From NCBI GenBank assembly GCA_029570205.1, contig JAKQSI010000116.1:1-63801 (forward strand): a stretch of DNA of 63,801 nucleotides. Reading direction: 5' to 3'. Source of the stretch: Candidatus Omnitrophota bacterium. Its GTDB lineage: Bacteria > Hinthialibacterota > Hinthialibacteria > Hinthialibacterales > JAKPRU01. How positions within the stretch are numbered: position 1 is the stretch's first letter; each line of letters opens with the position of its first letter. A program made the translations under genes and the position numbers. This document shows positions 25,370 to 37,437 of this stretch, piece by piece. The notes below the pieces were generated by a model, which saw only the letters and a program-made list of their open reading frames with translations, ran no database searches and was not told the DNA's origin.

Positions 25370-26529
25370 CCCTCAAACAGCGACATCTGGAAGTGGTTTT
25401 CGGGGGCGGTGTGAGGAATCACGGCTTCTCCAAGGGGAATACCACCCTGCACAAGATGCAGGATTTCCTGAATGTCCCGTGCCAGTCGGACTTTGGTTCC
25501 TTCCGGATGAGGTATCAAGAGAAGAACCTCGTCCAGTGCGATGCCTTCCTCACTCAATAGTTCGCTCGAATGCGTACTGAGTATGATCTGGCGTCCGGAT
25601 CTCATTTGCATACGCCAAAACATCTGCGGAAGATGCCGAACAATTTTTGTGTGCAGAGAGAGTTCCGGTTCCTCCAAAAGCAACGGTCCGCTTTTTTCCA
25701 GAATAGCCCATAATAATCCGAGCAATCTCAAAGTTCCGTCGGAGAACTGGTCTTCTTTTTGCCACGCACCGTGAGGCCGCCAATGGGTGTATTTGACCTT
25801 CAAGTGAGGGGTTCCGCGCACCGGATCTCGCTCGAATTCGATTTGCTCAAATTGTGGGACTGCGATCTTCAGCGCCTTTTCTACCTTCTTGAGCCATGTT
25901 TTCTGGGTTTTATTATTTGTTTTGGCTATTTGTTCCAGGAAATCTCCTCCGTAAGGATCGTCTTGGCGCCCCACCGAGCGACCAGGATCACGGACCAATT
26001 GAGGAACGATATGGAGATATCTTACAGAGTTGAAGAATTCGGCAATGTCCCGAAAGGCTTTGTTGACATTAATCTGCTCTAAGTATGTCTGAGTCAATCG
26101 TTGGGGATCCGCTTTGTCTTCTCTATTGGGACGTAACAAAAGATCTCTCCCATTTTTACGGACGCACTCCTTTACGATTGCAGGAAGGCTTTGCTTGTCC
26201 TGGCTGAATCGGATTTCGTATTCCCAAGCAGAAGGGCATTCGTTGTTGCCGATGCGAGCGCCTATCACAATATCAGAGTTTCGTCGCGCCGCCAGACAAC
26301 GCAAAGGCTTGACGCCTCCTCTTCTCCCTACGGCGGCTTGAAAACCGCCGCCGATAGACACGATGTCCCGAAGGAAGCGAAACGCATCCAGAAGATTCGA
26401 TTTCCCGGAAGCGTTTGGACCAATGAGAAAAGCGCGTTTCTGAAGGTCCACATCGACTTTGGTGAAATTGCGCCAATTCTCAAGGTAGAGGTGCGTAAAC
26501 CTGAAAGCGCTTGCCGTTGATTCTCTCAT
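25366..26529 (-). CDS. RecF/OLD-like AAA ATPase
   Basis: This 387-residue protein is an ABC/SMC-type ATPase: LYLENWRNFTKVDVDL then Walker A GPNASGKSNLLDAF, the signature-like QFSDGTLRLLGLLWAI, Walker B PLLLEEPELSLH and the H-loop IILSTHSSELL. The ATG at 26529 with GGAG upstream is preferred over an Arg-rich extension that reaches into the next gene. It is coupled by a 4-bp overlap to the TOPRIM-like gene. Such ATPases act as sensors in two-gene defence systems; that role is inferred. Confidence 0.82.
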   Translation of the reverse strand: MRESTASAFRFTHLYLENWRNFTKVDVDLQKRAFLIGPNASGKSNLLDAFRFLRDIVSIGGGFQAAVGRRGGVKPLRCLAARRNSDIVIGARIGNNECPSAWEYEIRFSQDKQSLPAIVKECVRKNGRDLLLRPNREDKADPQRLTQTYLEQINVNKAFRDIAEFFNSVRYLHIVPQLVRDPGRSVGRQDDPYGGDFLEQIAKTNNKTQKTWLKKVEKALKIAVPQFEQIEFERDPVRGTPHLKVKYTHWRPHGAWQKEDQFSDGTLRLLGLLWAILEKSGPLLLEEPELSLHTKIVRHLPQMFWRMQMRSGRQIILSTHSSELLSEEGIALDEVLLLIPHPEGTKVRLARDIQEILHLVQGGIPLGEAVIPHTAPENHFQMSLFEG

Positions 26530-26584
26530 GATAGCCACTCCGGACCAATGCACTTGCGGAGGATAACAGAAAAGGTGTTCTCCT

Positions 26585-27337
26585 TCAAATCGGCGTTTCC
26601 TCGACCTCCTTCGTCGGTTCCGGCGTCGCTTCGGGGGACAGGAGGCGGCTGAGGGAATCGCGCAGACGCTGGGCTTCCTCACTGCGTCCCAGTTCATCCA
26701 TGCGTTTGTAGATCTCTTCCATCCGTTGTGTGAAATCCGGCCAACGTTGTTTCAATTCCTCATAGCTTTCCTGCGCCTGTTTTCCGGTCTCCTCGCTCAG
26801 CTCCTGCAGCTTTTGAGTGAACTGCTTCATCTCCTCCGACCGGGCGAATTCCTCGATTTGCCGGAAAGCATCCCGCGCGGCCTGTTTGACCTTCTCGATA
26901 TCTTCTTCATGATCGGTCAGAATCTGTTGTGTGGTCTGGTCTGCTTTCCACAGCAGATATTCGACGTCGGAATCGCACCCGTGAACCTCCCGGATCGGTT
27001 CCGATAACTCCGCGGCATTTTCTGCCAGGTAGATTGTCAGGCCATTCTTTGTTTTGGCGTCCGGCAAGGGGTTGTTTTCTATCAGAGCGGTGCAGGGACG
27101 GTTCATTTTCCGGTGCATTTCCCGGACGATTCGAGTTTCTACCCGCATACCGCCCGTCGGTGGATGTTCCACGGATTTGACCTCGCCGACCGGCTGATTG
27201 TTGTAAACAACAGGCGCGCCGACCTCCAATTCCTTCACTTCATCAAAAGTGAACAGAACCGGCACACGTATTGCGCCGCAGCCCTGAAACAGCAGGAATA
27301 CTGCAACCGGAACTATTATACGAATTTCCTGCCACAT
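26585..27337 (-). CDS. MCE/MlaD-like lipoprotein
   Basis: This 250-residue protein begins with a membrane signal and lipobox (LLFQGC, Cys near residue 20). Residues about 28-115 resemble an MCE domain (VKELEVGAPVVYNNQPVGEV). The rest is a long charged coiled coil ending in a Glu/Thr/Pro-rich tail. MCE proteins shuttle lipids between membranes. No MlaE or MlaF gene is adjacent. It lies 34 bp after glnE on the same strand. Confidence 0.68.
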   Translation of the reverse strand: MWQEIRIIVPVAVFLLFQGCGAIRVPVLFTFDEVKELEVGAPVVYNNQPVGEVKSVEHPPTGGMRVETRIVREMHRKMNRPCTALIENNPLPDAKTKNGLTIYLAENAAELSEPIREVHGCDSDVEYLLWKADQTTQQILTDHEEDIEKVKQAARDAFRQIEEFARSEEMKQFTQKLQELSEETGKQAQESYEELKQRWPDFTQRMEEIYKRMDELGRSEEAQRLRDSLSRLLSPEATPEPTKEVEETPI

Positions 27338-27371
27338 GCTGACTTATCCTTTCTTTTCAAATCTCTTCAAA

Positions 27372-30302
27372 TCACAACCCGAAGAACTCACAGAATATCT
27401 CCCGAATCCGGCGGGTATGCGATTCGACTTCCAGAGCGAGTTGCTCACCTGTCAAGCGTCGCTGCGCGGCAGGCGGGAAACATCGTTTTGCCAGCCGATC
27501 CAGACTTTCCGTATCTTCCGGCAAACGATCGACGGATACACGGTCCACAATCTGCAAACGATTCTCGATGTCTCGGAGATACCGATACGATTCACAAAGC
27601 GAGCGCGCTCGATCCGATGGAAAGAGTCCCAGCTCACCCGCCGCCTGAATCGCCGCCGTGGTGGAGGAATTGAGAATGGTGGGATTTTCCCTGCCATGTT
27701 TCAGGCGAAGGGTTTGAGCGATGAACTCCACATCCACCAGTCCGCCCGGTCCTGCTTTCAGTTTCTCATCGCCCTTTTCCTGTTCAATACGAAAGCGCAT
27801 CCGCACCACTTCCCGGCAATCGTCCGGAGTGAAAGGGCGCGAAAAGAGAGAGGCAAACCAGGTCCGAAAGAATTGATAACACCATTCCGTACTTGCGGAA
27901 ATCGGTCGGCATCGGGTCAATGCCAGACGTTCCCAGACCCAGGCGCTTTCCCGTACGTACCGATCGAACATAGAAAAGCTGTTGCAGAGCGCCCCGCTTT
28001 TGCCGTACGGGCGAAGGCGAGTGTCACATTTGTAGAGTTGCCCGAAAGGGGAGGGTTCATGCAGAAACGAGGAGATTTTCGATGCCCATCTGTAGAAGAA
28101 TTCGGAGGCCGAAACCTCGGGCGTGTCTTCACAGTCATCGTACAGGAACAGCAGGTCGAGGTCCGATGCGAAATTGAGTTCATGCCCTCCGAATTTGCCT
28201 ACGGCAACAATGCCGAATCGGGAGGCGAATCGTTCATGGAAATCCGGGTAACGGGATTGCATCTCTTCGCCGGTTATTCGGAGGACTTCTTGCAGGATGA
28301 AGTCGGCCAACACTGCCAAGTCGGTACCGGACTCGCGAGCCTCGCTGATTCCAAGCAGGTAGCGAGTCCCGATAATCAGTTCCATCGAATTTTTGAGTCG
28401 TCCGAGTGATTCGAGGAGGCTTTCGCTTGCCTCGTAGGCTTTTCGGATTGTTGTGAGACGGGCATGAAGGTTATCCGGGTGAATGGACTCATTGAGAGTA
28501 TCCCTCGCGCCGAGCGCTTCAATGAGCGAGGGATCTCTTGCCAGAATCTCCGACAGGTACCGACTTCCGCCGGTCAGAATCACCAGCAGTTCAACCAGCT
28601 GAGGGTTCTCCGTCATGATTCCATAGAGCGTGGTTTTTGCGCCCAGCCGGTCGATGATCTGGTCCATGTTGTTGAGGGCCATGTCCGGGTCGGGGCTGTC
28701 TTTCAGGTACAGCAGGAGCCTGGGCAGGAGATCCTTGAATAGCCGTTTCGTTTTTGCCTTCAAATGAGGACTGGATACATTGTCTGCCAGGGAAAGCAGG
28801 TGTTGGTGAGCATGTTCAGGGTCTTTCAATCCATGGTCAATGAGCATCTGCCGGCGCTCGGGCGACAGGTGGGGCAGGTCGAGTAATCCCTCCGTCTGGT
28901 CTTCCCATTCCTCGCGTCCGAAAATCCCGGTGTAGATTCTGCGCACTTCCGAGCGGATGTTCTGATGTTTCCGGTTGAACTCCGCCTCGCAGTTGAAACC
29001 CAGGCGTAGAGCCAAGTCCGTTCGAGCCTCCGGAGAAGAAGGCAACCGGTAGATCTGTCGAACCTGGTCGATCTGAAGGCGATGTTCCACCCGACGCAGA
29101 AAACGGTATCCCTCGCTGAGAATCTCATAATCTCGACTGTGAAGAAGACCGCATTCATGGAGCCGTCGCAGCGACTGAAGCGTTCCGGCCAGGCGCACTT
29201 CGGGATACTGCCCGCCATACAGCATTTGGACTGCCTGAACGATAAACTCGATATCGCGGATCCCCCCTTTGCCGGTTTTAAGGTCCGTTTCCTGTTCATC
29301 CGGTGGGAGTTCCTGAATCATGCGTCTCCGTATTTCGCGCATGGCCCGCAATGTATCGGCAATCTCGACTTCATCCACATATTTGCGATACGTGAACGGC
29401 ATCAAAGTGCGCAGCACGGCTTCCCCAAGGGCTTGGTCTCCTGCGATCGGGCGGATTTTCAGAAGGGCCTGACGTTCCCAGTCCTCGCCCCAGTTGTGGT
29501 AATAGGTCTCGACGGCCTCAAGCGATGGAACCAGGGGGCCACGCGTTCCCTGCGGGCGCAAGCGGGTATCCACACGATACAGGAATCCGCTTGCTGTCGG
29601 ATGAGTGAGTTGGTTGCAGGTTGCGGTCGCGACTTTTTCGAAGAACACCGGATTCTCAATTTGGCCGGATGGTCCCCCCGTGGTTTTTCCCTCCCCTCGA
29701 TATACGAACAGAATGTCGATATCGGAACTGAAATTGAGTTCGCGTCCCCCCAATTTTCCCATCGCCAGCACCGCCATTGCGGCTTCCGCGCGGTCTTCGG
29801 TCAGAGGAAGGCCGTATTGCAATGAGGTCTCCCGCAACTGATGCTGTACGACGACTCGAACCGTGTGATCCGCCAGACTGGAAAGTTCCTGCATGAGTTG
29901 GTCGATCTCGGCGAGGTCACAGATATGCCGCCAGGCAAGGCGAAGCAGTTCCCGGCTGTGAATGAGGTGGACCTGTCGGTCGAATTCCTCCGAGGGAGAG
30001 TCTATGCGGAGATTCAAAATCCTCCCGTAATCGGCACAGGTTCTTCTTTCTTCCAGGTTTCCCTCATGAATCAGGGATGCCAGCCCCCGGACATCGCCTA
30101 AAGCCAATTGTGTGAGGTGAGGACTCTGCCAGACGAGCAGAGCCAGTCTGCGAAACTCCTCATCGCTCAATCGGTCCGGGTCGATGGATTCATTGCGGAG
30201 GGCGGCACATAGATCATCCAGGCGGGACAGGACCACCGGGTCGGATAAAGGAGGGGGCGGTGAACCGCCGAACACAGTTTGCACTCGTTGAATTTGGGTC
30301 AT
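27372..30302 (-). CDS. glnE: Bifunctional glutamine synthetase adenylyltransferase/deadenylylase
   Basis: This 976-residue protein has the two nucleotidyltransferase halves of GlnE: GGRELNFSSDIDILFVY in the N-terminal deadenylylase domain and GGHELNFASDLDLLFLYDD in the C-terminal adenylylase domain, each followed by an RLRPYG/RLRPQG motif and a GlnD-PII-uridylyltransferase-like helical part (GGLVDVEFIAQ). It tunes glutamine synthetase to nitrogen status. The ATG at 30302 is chosen; upstream in-frame sequence belongs to a dispersed repeat. glnA, glnB and glnD are not in the window. Confidence 0.95.
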   Translation of the reverse strand: MTQIQRVQTVFGGSPPPPLSDPVVLSRLDDLCAALRNESIDPDRLSDEEFRRLALLVWQSPHLTQLALGDVRGLASLIHEGNLEERRTCADYGRILNLRIDSPSEEFDRQVHLIHSRELLRLAWRHICDLAEIDQLMQELSSLADHTVRVVVQHQLRETSLQYGLPLTEDRAEAAMAVLAMGKLGGRELNFSSDIDILFVYRGEGKTTGGPSGQIENPVFFEKVATATCNQLTHPTASGFLYRVDTRLRPQGTRGPLVPSLEAVETYYHNWGEDWERQALLKIRPIAGDQALGEAVLRTLMPFTYRKYVDEVEIADTLRAMREIRRRMIQELPPDEQETDLKTGKGGIRDIEFIVQAVQMLYGGQYPEVRLAGTLQSLRRLHECGLLHSRDYEILSEGYRFLRRVEHRLQIDQVRQIYRLPSSPEARTDLALRLGFNCEAEFNRKHQNIRSEVRRIYTGIFGREEWEDQTEGLLDLPHLSPERRQMLIDHGLKDPEHAHQHLLSLADNVSSPHLKAKTKRLFKDLLPRLLLYLKDSPDPDMALNNMDQIIDRLGAKTTLYGIMTENPQLVELLVILTGGSRYLSEILARDPSLIEALGARDTLNESIHPDNLHARLTTIRKAYEASESLLESLGRLKNSMELIIGTRYLLGISEARESGTDLAVLADFILQEVLRITGEEMQSRYPDFHERFASRFGIVAVGKFGGHELNFASDLDLLFLYDDCEDTPEVSASEFFYRWASKISSFLHEPSPFGQLYKCDTRLRPYGKSGALCNSFSMFDRYVRESAWVWERLALTRCRPISASTEWCYQFFRTWFASLFSRPFTPDDCREVVRMRFRIEQEKGDEKLKAGPGGLVDVEFIAQTLRLKHGRENPTILNSSTTAAIQAAGELGLFPSDRARSLCESYRYLRDIENRLQIVDRVSVDRLPEDTESLDRLAKRCFPPAAQRRLTGEQLALEVESHTRRIREIFCEFFGL

Positions 30303-30322
30303 ATTGTGCAAAGCCAAAGTCC

Positions 30323-30395
30323 TTGCCACAGGCTGGAAGCCTCTGCCACCCCCTGTGTGTGCCACCCCCTGTGTGCCCACCGCTGTACCCCGTTA
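30323..30395. repeat. CCACAGGCTGGAAGCC repeat and CCCCCTGTGTG copies
   Basis: A copy of the CACAGGCTGGAAGCC-type repeat (30323-30350) is followed by two CCACCCCCTGTGTG units. The cluster fills the space between the giant secreted protein and glnE, just upstream of the glnE start codon. On the minus strand it creates a false N-terminal extension of GlnE. Confidence 0.65.
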
Positions 30396-33300
30396 TCACT
30401 CGGTCGGTGTCGGTGTATGGGTTGGAGTTGGAGCGGGGGTCGGTGTTGGCGTTGGCGTTGGGACCGGGGTTGGCGTCGGTGTCGGGTTGCGCATGATGTT
30501 CCACAGATACAACAGGTCCGCCGGATTGATCTCCCGGTCCGAATCTGGAACCTGATCTCCCCGCTCGCCGGGCCGGACAGCGAAGTCCAGCCAGTCTCGG
30601 ACGAATTGGAATAAGTCGTTCCGGTCTACAACTCCATTGTTGTCCAGGTCTCCGTTATTGGGGGGCAAAGGAGTCGGAGTGGGGGCGAGATCCACAACGA
30701 ACACGTAGCCGAAATCGGCGGAATCGGCGGTGACGGCATTCCCGGCATCGTCCCGAATTCTGACTCCGATAGTTGCATTTGCATTGAGCGGCGCATTATC
30801 GGCGACTGTGGTGGATATCTCGAACTGAACCCGCTGATCGTCCAGGACGACAGGCGGTCCGGGGATGCCCAACGCCGGTTGATCCGGTCGAATGGAGGAA
30901 ACCAGCAAGAACGCCAATGGGGCCTCCACCGGGTCTCCGTTCAGACCGACGACGATACGGGCATGGACCCAGTCGCCGGGAACCAACAGCGGACGCGGAT
31001 AGCCGCCGACTCGCACCGTACGTGTGGAGCTGGTCTGCACAACAAAATCCTCCAGGATCGGCGGACGGGTGTCCGCCCGGATGGTCAGGTCGGTCCAATC
31101 GAACTGCCCCACATCGTCCCGAACCATAAGATACAAATTGATGTCGCTGTAATCGCCCTGTGTAACGATATCTGTCATGTCGGCGACGGTGGCGGAAGCG
31201 TAATAGAATACCTCCCCATCAACCGGCTCATCGACAAGGATGACCTGACCGTTTTCAACCCGGAAGAATCCCTGTTGAATCGGACCGCCTTCACGCGGCA
31301 CTCCTTCCAAGAGGTGGGCATCGAAAACGAAGTCATTCAGGGAGAGAACATCCCCGTTCCATTGACCTTCACCGTCGAGATCCGCACGCACCTGCACACC
31401 GGCGCTGACCGTCACGATATCTCCGGCAATTACCTCATTGAGATAGCCCGGACCGTCGGGATTCGGATACAAAGCCAGTCTGAACGGCGGCAGGCCCGGT
31501 CTGATTTTTCGAAAGATGGAGAGGATCGAGGAGGTGGCGGCGTTGTTCAGCGGGGCAAACAAAGACCCGGCTTTATCGACACCGATTGGATTGGGGTCCA
31601 ACGGGAAATCCGGCCGATTGGCGGCGAAAACCTGGATGACATTCGCTAACGTAGTCATGGCGACGGAGTGGGTACTGAGCAACAACGGAGGTTCCGTTTG
31701 GAATCCATTCCATTGCACGATCAGGTCATCGGGTGCGCCGGGTGCAGGGAATACCCCCGTTGGATGGATTTTCTGCCCGGGTGTGATGTCCTCAATTACC
31801 ACTCCCGATCCCACCACGTCGAACGTGGCGTAGGTCAGGGATGTGGCAGAGGCGAGGGCAGCGTGGTAACTGGGCGAGTCGGGTGGGGCTGTTTCCAGAT
31901 CCAAAAGAATATCTGTCGGTGCACTGGTCAGTGTCGCGGTTAATAGTAGAACATCGCCGGGTTCCAGGTTGGCTGTGAGCAGCGATCCCGGAATTTCCGG
32001 ATCGAAAAGAGAAGCCTTTGTCTGTGGATCGACAAACAAAGAGGCTTCGGGGAATCCGGTCAGGTCTCCCTCTCGGCGGGCTTCCTCCGTCCCGGAGATA
32101 CCGACCTTGAAACGATCCAGAACAGCATCGGTGTTGCTTGCGGCCAGGATCACATTGCCGGCCAGGATATGATATGTGGGACGCGGTCCGAATGTCGGGA
32201 TCTCGGTTGGAAGGGGTGAATTTATTTGAGTGGGAGTTGGCGTGTGAGTCGGCGTATCGGTCGGAGTCAGCGTACCGGTTTGTGTGGGCGAAGGGGTTTC
32301 GGTCAGAACCGGCGAACCGGTCTGTGTCGCCGTCGGAGTAGGGGTGAACTGATGATACCGGGTGGGAGTCGGAGTTCGGGTCGGGGTAGGTGTTACTGTA
32401 GCCGTGTAGGTTGCTGTTGGAGTGGCCGTTGGTGTAGGCGTCACGCCATTCTGGACCTGAAGCGTCACGCCAAACTGGGTCAGATTTTTCGCAATAAAAT
32501 TGCCCGCATCGTCCGTGGCGTGAAGAATCAGTGGGGCGGCCTGTGTCGTGAAGGCTTTCTGCCCGACTGCAAATTGAAACGCGACATCGACGGTATCCGC
32601 CAGGGTCGCATGGGGTCTTAGAACAAACGGTGCGATCAGCCGTTCAGGCGTATCCATATTCGGCGCTTCCAGAGACGCCGTTATCCCATCCAGCGGATCT
32701 CCGTTCAGCTGGATGGTTCCGGTGACAACTACGATATCACCCGGCACGGCGAGATACCGCTTTGTCCCCATCAGGAATGCGTCCCGGGAGAAAATATCGC
32801 CACTGGTAATTTCCGGGGCGAGGGTATCAATGCGGAGCGGGATGGTCTGGACATAAGGCTCGGTCACATCTGCTGTAATCGAGAGGACGATACCGGCCGT
32901 CTCGAACGCACCGTCGGTCGGGACATTTGTCACGCTTCCGACAATGCCCCGCGCGGTCAGCATTCCTTCAATGCCGACGGGTTCTTCGGGAGTACCGGCG
33001 CTTTCCTCTCCAGGTTCCATCTCCCTTGTATTCAGGAAAGCGACATCCTCACTTGGCAGGTCTTCCGGCCCGCCAAGCGGAGTAAAGTCAAAATGAAAAT
33101 CGGTCACTTGGAGCGTGTCTCCATATTCGGCGCTTTCGCCGTCGAGATCTCCACGCACCTCCACGGCGGCCACAATGAGGATTTCATCGCCCATCCGCAA
33201 CTCGAATGAGTTAAGTTGGTCGCCGGTAAGATCATAAGTCACTCCATTCCGAAGTACGGCAAGCATGGCGGGGACCGTTGATCCGGGGACTTCCTGGAAA

Positions 33301-36300
33301 ATGGGTCCCACGGTATCGACACCGACCGGCAAACTTTCCGTCTTGTATCTCGTCGGGTTCTCGGACAAATACACATTGAAAATAGATTGAGGATTGAACG
33401 TAGTGGCGGAGGAAATCTGAAGCGGCGGGACAGTGCGGAAGCCGTCCCAGACAAATAAAAGCGTATCGGTCACACCGACCACGCCCGTGGCATCCGTGGG
33501 ATAAATCGGAAGGTCGGTATCGGGAATGAGAATCTGTTCCGTGGGCGGAACGATCTGCGCAAATACAAGCGGCAGCACCTTCTCCATCGCCGTTGCATGT
33601 TCGGGAGACCCCGCTGAGGCGTTTACGACTTCTTCCACCAATTCGGGAGTGACTCGCGAAACCAGCGCGGCGATCATCAGAGTGTCGCCCGGCTCCACGT
33701 TGCGGTCGATGAGCGATCCGGGCACGTCCGGATTGTAGATCGGACGAGTTGTGCCGTCGATTTCCGGGATGTCGAAGAGACCTGAAGTAACGCTGCCGAT
33801 GAGATTTCCCTCCGCTCGGGCAATCAATCCCTCCGGATAGCCCCGATTGTCGGCGGTTGCGTCTGCATTGCTGGCGGCCACAATCACATTGCCGGAAGGC
33901 AGGAAAAGAAACGGTGTGGGAGTTGGCGTGGGTGATGGGGTCGGTGTATAAACATAGAACGGTCTGGGTGTGGGCTTCACATAAGGTTCCGGTCTTACAA
34001 GGAAAACGCTCCCGAATGAAGCCGAGTCTGCTACAGTGACATTTCCGGCGTCATCGGTTGCGGTGACAATCACCGAGGCGGCATCGGCGGGTGTGCAATC
34101 CGAACTCACCGGAGCATAGAACCGCAGTTGAATTGTCTGGGTTGCGGGGACAATCTCTGCTGTAGTTATAGCAGAAAGATGGGGATCGATGGCGGCCAGG
34201 TTTGCCTGGACGATCGATGCGTCCCAGGGATCGCCGTTTAAATTGATCTCCACTGTGACGGAGAGAATGTCTCCCAAATAGAGCGCGGGGCGGCGAATCC
34301 CGTCGATTTTCACACACCGCTCGGGGGTCCCGCCGATTTCTATCTTGTTGACAATCAGCGGACGGGTATCCACCCGGAGAAGCAGGCTGGTCTGAGTGGG
34401 AGATGTTACATCATCGGTCGCAGAGAGAGTCAATGGGACAACAGAGTAATCGCCGGTCGAGATGAAATTGGTAATGGATGCGACTGTTCCGGTGGCGAGG
34501 TACTGAACCGCACCGGCAACCGGCGGTTCGACGGGAAGGATAAGCCCCTCGGTAGTACACTCGATAAACGTCTCGCCCAGCCAGGGGAAGTTTTCATCGG
34601 GAAGCGAGCTGGGTTGCCCACCGAACGCGGAGAAATCCAGGCTGACATCATCGAGAGTGATCGGATCCCCCGCGCTTGATCTTTCCCCGTCCAGCGTTTC
34701 GCGGACTGTGATTCTGCCGGTGGCCAGCACAATATCCCCCGCGATGAGTTCATTGATAATTCCGCTGGGGGTCTCGTAAATGTACAGGAATCGATCCGGC
34801 TGGCCGCCGGGCCAGGGTCGGCGGATCATGAGAATCGAGGTATCGGGGAAATCGCCGGCGCTGGGAATCTCCGGACCATCCGCATCCACGCCGATGGCGG
34901 AGGCCGGAAGAGACCACTGCCGTGAAATGTCCGGATCGGGGACCTGGACAACGACGGTGGCGGCGATAATGGGATTGGTTGTGGGTGCATCGGCAGCGAT
35001 GCGAAGCGGTTGCGCCGTTTCTCGCCCATCCCAGATTACCAGGAGCTCGTCTGTTGCCGGGCGAACTTCCGTATCTGTAGAAATCAGTATTCCGGTGGCG
35101 CTGGTGGGTGTGACGCCGCTGATTCCCATGTTGGCGGAGAGAGTTCCGGAGGCATTCAATGACAAGACGCCCGCGGTTGCATCGTTTGCAAGAAAGTCTG
35201 CGGCCAGCCAACGGCCCAGTTCCAAGAGTGACTGTTTATAGGCCGGCTCCTCCGGTGTGGCGCTGAGAATGGTTGCGACCAGTCCGGGAGTGACTCGTGT
35301 CACCTCGGCGGCAACGAGCAGGAAATCGCCGGGTTCCAGGTTGGAGTCGATCAGGGAACCGGGCATATCGGGGTTGTGGGCCGGTGCGAAATATCCCTGG
35401 GGAGAACAATCGGTGGGATGGATGAACTTTGTGGCCAGGGATGTGCCGACCAGGTTACCTTCCAGCAGGGCTTCGGGCGATCCGGGTTCTCCGAACCGTG
35501 CCAGGTTATCGCTGGTGGCGTCCTCGTTCAATCCGGCCAGGTAAGCGTTTTGAACGATCAGCGGCGGAGTCGGAGTCGGAGTCGGAGTCGGGGTGGGGGT
35601 CGGAACCGCCACGGTTCGTTCAACGGATATTTCGTATCTATCCGAGCTGCCCTTTGCATTTTCCACACCGATGAAATACACCCCCGGCAGCAAGGGCGGA
35701 TTTCCCGGGGTTGCAACCGGAGTTGCCAGAACGACCTGGTCAGCGACGCCGGGAGAGTTGTCTGTGCTGCGGAGATCGTATTGTACTCGGCTGACTCGAT
35801 CTTCGCGACGAACATAAAGGTTCAAATCCGGCCCCAGAAGGCCCGTCTGGTTCGGAGTAACCGATACAATCACGGCCAGATCGGCGGGTGAGACATGGAA
35901 GGTGAACTGAAAATCGTCCGTGAAGTCGGGAGACTGTGCCACGCCACCGAAATGGACCAGTCGGTCGCCCAGGATCTGGGTCCGCTCTTCTGTTGCGGAA
36001 CTTACGTTTTGGCTGACAATCAAAGGAGAGGCCAATTCGATGGATTGTCCTCCCGCCACAGGCACTCCGGTCCAGACACTGCGGTTATCCAGAAGTGGAT
36101 CTCCCGATTCCGAAGAGGACCAGTATTCCGGCAACGGTCGGAAAGAGGACGGGGAATATGGGCCGACACTGGAGTCACCTGTGAACTCGGAAAGGATCGG
36201 CTCCACCCAGATTTCATATTCTCCCGGAGGCAACGCGCCGAAGAAAAACGAACCGTCGTTTTCCATCATGAAATCGGATACGCAGGAAGTGACAAATTCG

Positions 36301-37256
36301 AGTTCATCGGTATGGTTGTTTCCGGGGGTGTCATCTTTTTTTCGGGCGATCACATTTGCTCCGAGGACCGGTGTGGCCCCTTCAATCACCGCGTGTCCGT
36401 AAATCTGCCCCAGTTCGAAATAGTAATCCACATTCGGATACAGGAGCGCGAGGGAGGCACGGTCATCGAATCGCGGAACTCTCAATACCTGTTCACTGGC
36501 GTCCAGGACCTCCGCGGGATACATGAGGGGGAGATAAGAATTGTACTTCGTGAACGCAAGATGCGAATAAAACTGGGCATGATCCAGGCCCAAAGCGTGG
36601 CCCAATTCATGGGTGATGGTGTTTAGAAGGATTGTTCCGTTGTCGGGGATTGTTTGAAACATAAATCCATTAAGCAGTATATCGCTGAGCACAATTTGAC
36701 CGGTCTTTTCAGTACTGTCCGGGTCGAAGATATAGTTTATGCTGATTCCCAAAACGGAGTCCTTCGAACCGAAGCCGATCAGAGAGTCGATAACATTCCC
36801 CTGCCGGTCGAGAATAAACTGAATGATATTGCCGGTAGTCACATTGGATTGATAGAGCGAAGAATACTCTGTTGCGGAGACCACATCTGTGGCGAGAGCG
36901 ATGGGACCACTGAAGTAAATGCCGGTTGCCGCACGAATAACGCCCGTGGCGGCGGTCAGTTCGCCCGTTGCCGAGAAGATGGCGCCATAATCCACATTCG
37001 GCATCGGAATGTACTGGGCCGAGGTCCACCAGGTCAATCCCTGAGAGATTGCCTCGCGTGTCTGAGATTCCGTCGCGGTGTCCGACAAAGCGCCCGCGTC
37101 CACCTGGACACGGAGGAACGGTTGTTCTTCCCCCAAAATCCACCGTGTGGGGAAATGTTTGTCTCCAGCCAGTTTGGGACCGGCGGCCAAAACGACACCC
37201 GCCGAAAAAAGGATCAGATGCGCCGCAAGAATGGACCGAACGCGAAGTGCATACAA
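30396..37256 (-). CDS. Giant secreted metalloprotease-like protein with triple repeat and dockerin-like end
   Basis: This is a 2286-residue protein with signal peptide (residues 1-25) and a matrixin-type zinc site [11 protein letters not shown] at 216-226 with a Met-turn (LMYP) near 244. A beta-rich region follows. Three long homologous domains, at about 567-1100, 1120-1600 and 1700-2180, share the patterns PGSLI-x5-EPGD and LNGDP and are separated by Thr-Pro linkers. A dockerin-like module at about 2200-2252 ([20 protein letters not shown]) and a TPTP tail close the protein. The start is TTG with AAGAGG upstream; an ATG nearby is out of frame. It is probably an extracellular or surface enzyme. 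Confidence 0.82.
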   Translation of the reverse strand: MYALRVRSILAAHLILFSAGVVLAAGPKLAGDKHFPTRWILGEEQPFLRVQVDAGALSDTATESQTREAISQGLTWWTSAQYIPMPNVDYGAIFSATGELTAATGVIRAATGIYFSGPIALATDVVSATEYSSLYQSNVTTGNIIQFILDRQGNVIDSLIGFGSKDSVLGISINYIFDPDSTEKTGQIVLSDILLNGFMFQTIPDNGTILLNTITHELGHALGLDHAQFYSHLAFTKYNSYLPLMYPAEVLDASEQVLRVPRFDDRASLALLYPNVDYYFELGQIYGHAVIEGATPVLGANVIARKKDDTPGNNHTDELEFVTSCVSDFMMENDGSFFFGALPPGEYEIWVEPILSEFTGDSSVGPYSPSSFRPLPEYWSSSESGDPLLDNRSVWTGVPVAGGQSIELASPLIVSQNVSSATEERTQILGDRLVHFGGVAQSPDFTDDFQFTFHVSPADLAVIVSVTPNQTGLLGPDLNLYVRREDRVSRVQYDLRSTDNSPGVADQVVLATPVATPGNPPLLPGVYFIGVENAKGSSDRYEISVERTVAVPTPTPTPTPTPTPPLIVQNAYLAGLNEDATSDNLARFGEPGSPEALLEGNLVGTSLATKFIHPTDCSPQGYFAPAHNPDMPGSLIDSNLEPGDFLLVAAEVTRVTPGLVATILSATPEEPAYKQSLLELGRWLAADFLANDATAGVLSLNASGTLSANMGISGVTPTSATGILISTDTEVRPATDELLVIWDGRETAQPLRIAADAPTTNPIIAATVVVQVPDPDISRQWSLPASAIGVDADGPEIPSAGDFPDTSILMIRRPWPGGQPDRFLYIYETPSGIINELIAGDIVLATGRITVRETLDGERSSAGDPITLDDVSLDFSAFGGQPSSLPDENFPWLGETFIECTTEGLILPVEPPVAGAVQYLATGTVASITNFISTGDYSVVPLTLSATDDVTSPTQTSLLLRVDTRPLIVNKIEIGGTPERCVKIDGIRRPALYLGDILSVTVEINLNGDPWDASIVQANLAAIDPHLSAITTAEIVPATQTIQLRFYAPVSSDCTPADAASVIVTATDDAGNVTVADSASFGSVFLVRPEPYVKPTPRPFYVYTPTPSPTPTPTPFLFLPSGNVIVAASNADATADNRGYPEGLIARAEGNLIGSVTSGLFDIPEIDGTTRPIYNPDVPGSLIDRNVEPGDTLMIAALVSRVTPELVEEVVNASAGSPEHATAMEKVLPLVFAQIVPPTEQILIPDTDLPIYPTDATGVVGVTDTLLFVWDGFRTVPPLQISSATTFNPQSIFNVYLSENPTRYKTESLPVGVDTVGPIFQEVPGSTVPAMLAVLRNGVTYDLTGDQLNSFELRMGDEILIVAAVEVRGDLDGESAEYGDTLQVTDFHFDFTPLGGPEDLPSEDVAFLNTREMEPGEESAGTPEEPVGIEGMLTARGIVGSVTNVPTDGAFETAGIVLSITADVTEPYVQTIPLRIDTLAPEITSGDIFSRDAFLMGTKRYLAVPGDIVVVTGTIQLNGDPLDGITASLEAPNMDTPERLIAPFVLRPHATLADTVDVAFQFAVGQKAFTTQAAPLILHATDDAGNFIAKNLTQFGVTLQVQNGVTPTPTATPTATYTATVTPTPTRTPTPTRYHQFTPTPTATQTGSPVLTETPSPTQTGTLTPTDTPTHTPTPTQINSPLPTEIPTFGPRPTYHILAGNVILAASNTDAVLDRFKVGISGTEEARREGDLTGFPEASLFVDPQTKASLFDPEIPGSLLTANLEPGDVLLLTATLTSAPTDILLDLETAPPDSPSYHAALASATSLTYATFDVVGSGVVIEDITPGQKIHPTGVFPAPGAPDDLIVQWNGFQTEPPLLLSTHSVAMTTLANVIQVFAANRPDFPLDPNPIGVDKAGSLFAPLNNAATSSILSIFRKIRPGLPPFRLALYPNPDGPGYLNEVIAGDIVTVSAGVQVRADLDGEGQWNGDVLSLNDFVFDAHLLEGVPREGGPIQQGFFRVENGQVILVDEPVDGEVFYYASATVADMTDIVTQGDYSDINLYLMVRDDVGQFDWTDLTIRADTRPPILEDFVVQTSSTRTVRVGGYPRPLLVPGDWVHARIVVGLNGDPVEAPLAFLLVSSIRPDQPALGIPGPPVVLDDQRVQFEISTTVADNAPLNANATIGVRIRDDAGNAVTADSADFGYVFVVDLAPTPTPLPPNNGDLDNNGVVDRNDLFQFVRDWLDFAVRPGERGDQVPDSDREINPADLLYLWNIMRNPTPTPTPVPTPTPTPTPAPTPTHTPTPTE

Positions 37257-37437
37257 AGGAAGCCTCTTTTCTGTTACCCGGTTGAGCGCTGATATCTCAA
37301 ACGGGCAAAAGTCGTTTTTTTTCGTTCAGATAGAGAACAACAGTCTAACATGGACAATATCCTGCTTCCAAGCAATCGTCAGGTCGATTTTTCGAGGGGA
37401 GAAACGGTGATGAAGCATTGTCCGGGGGAGGTGTTGA

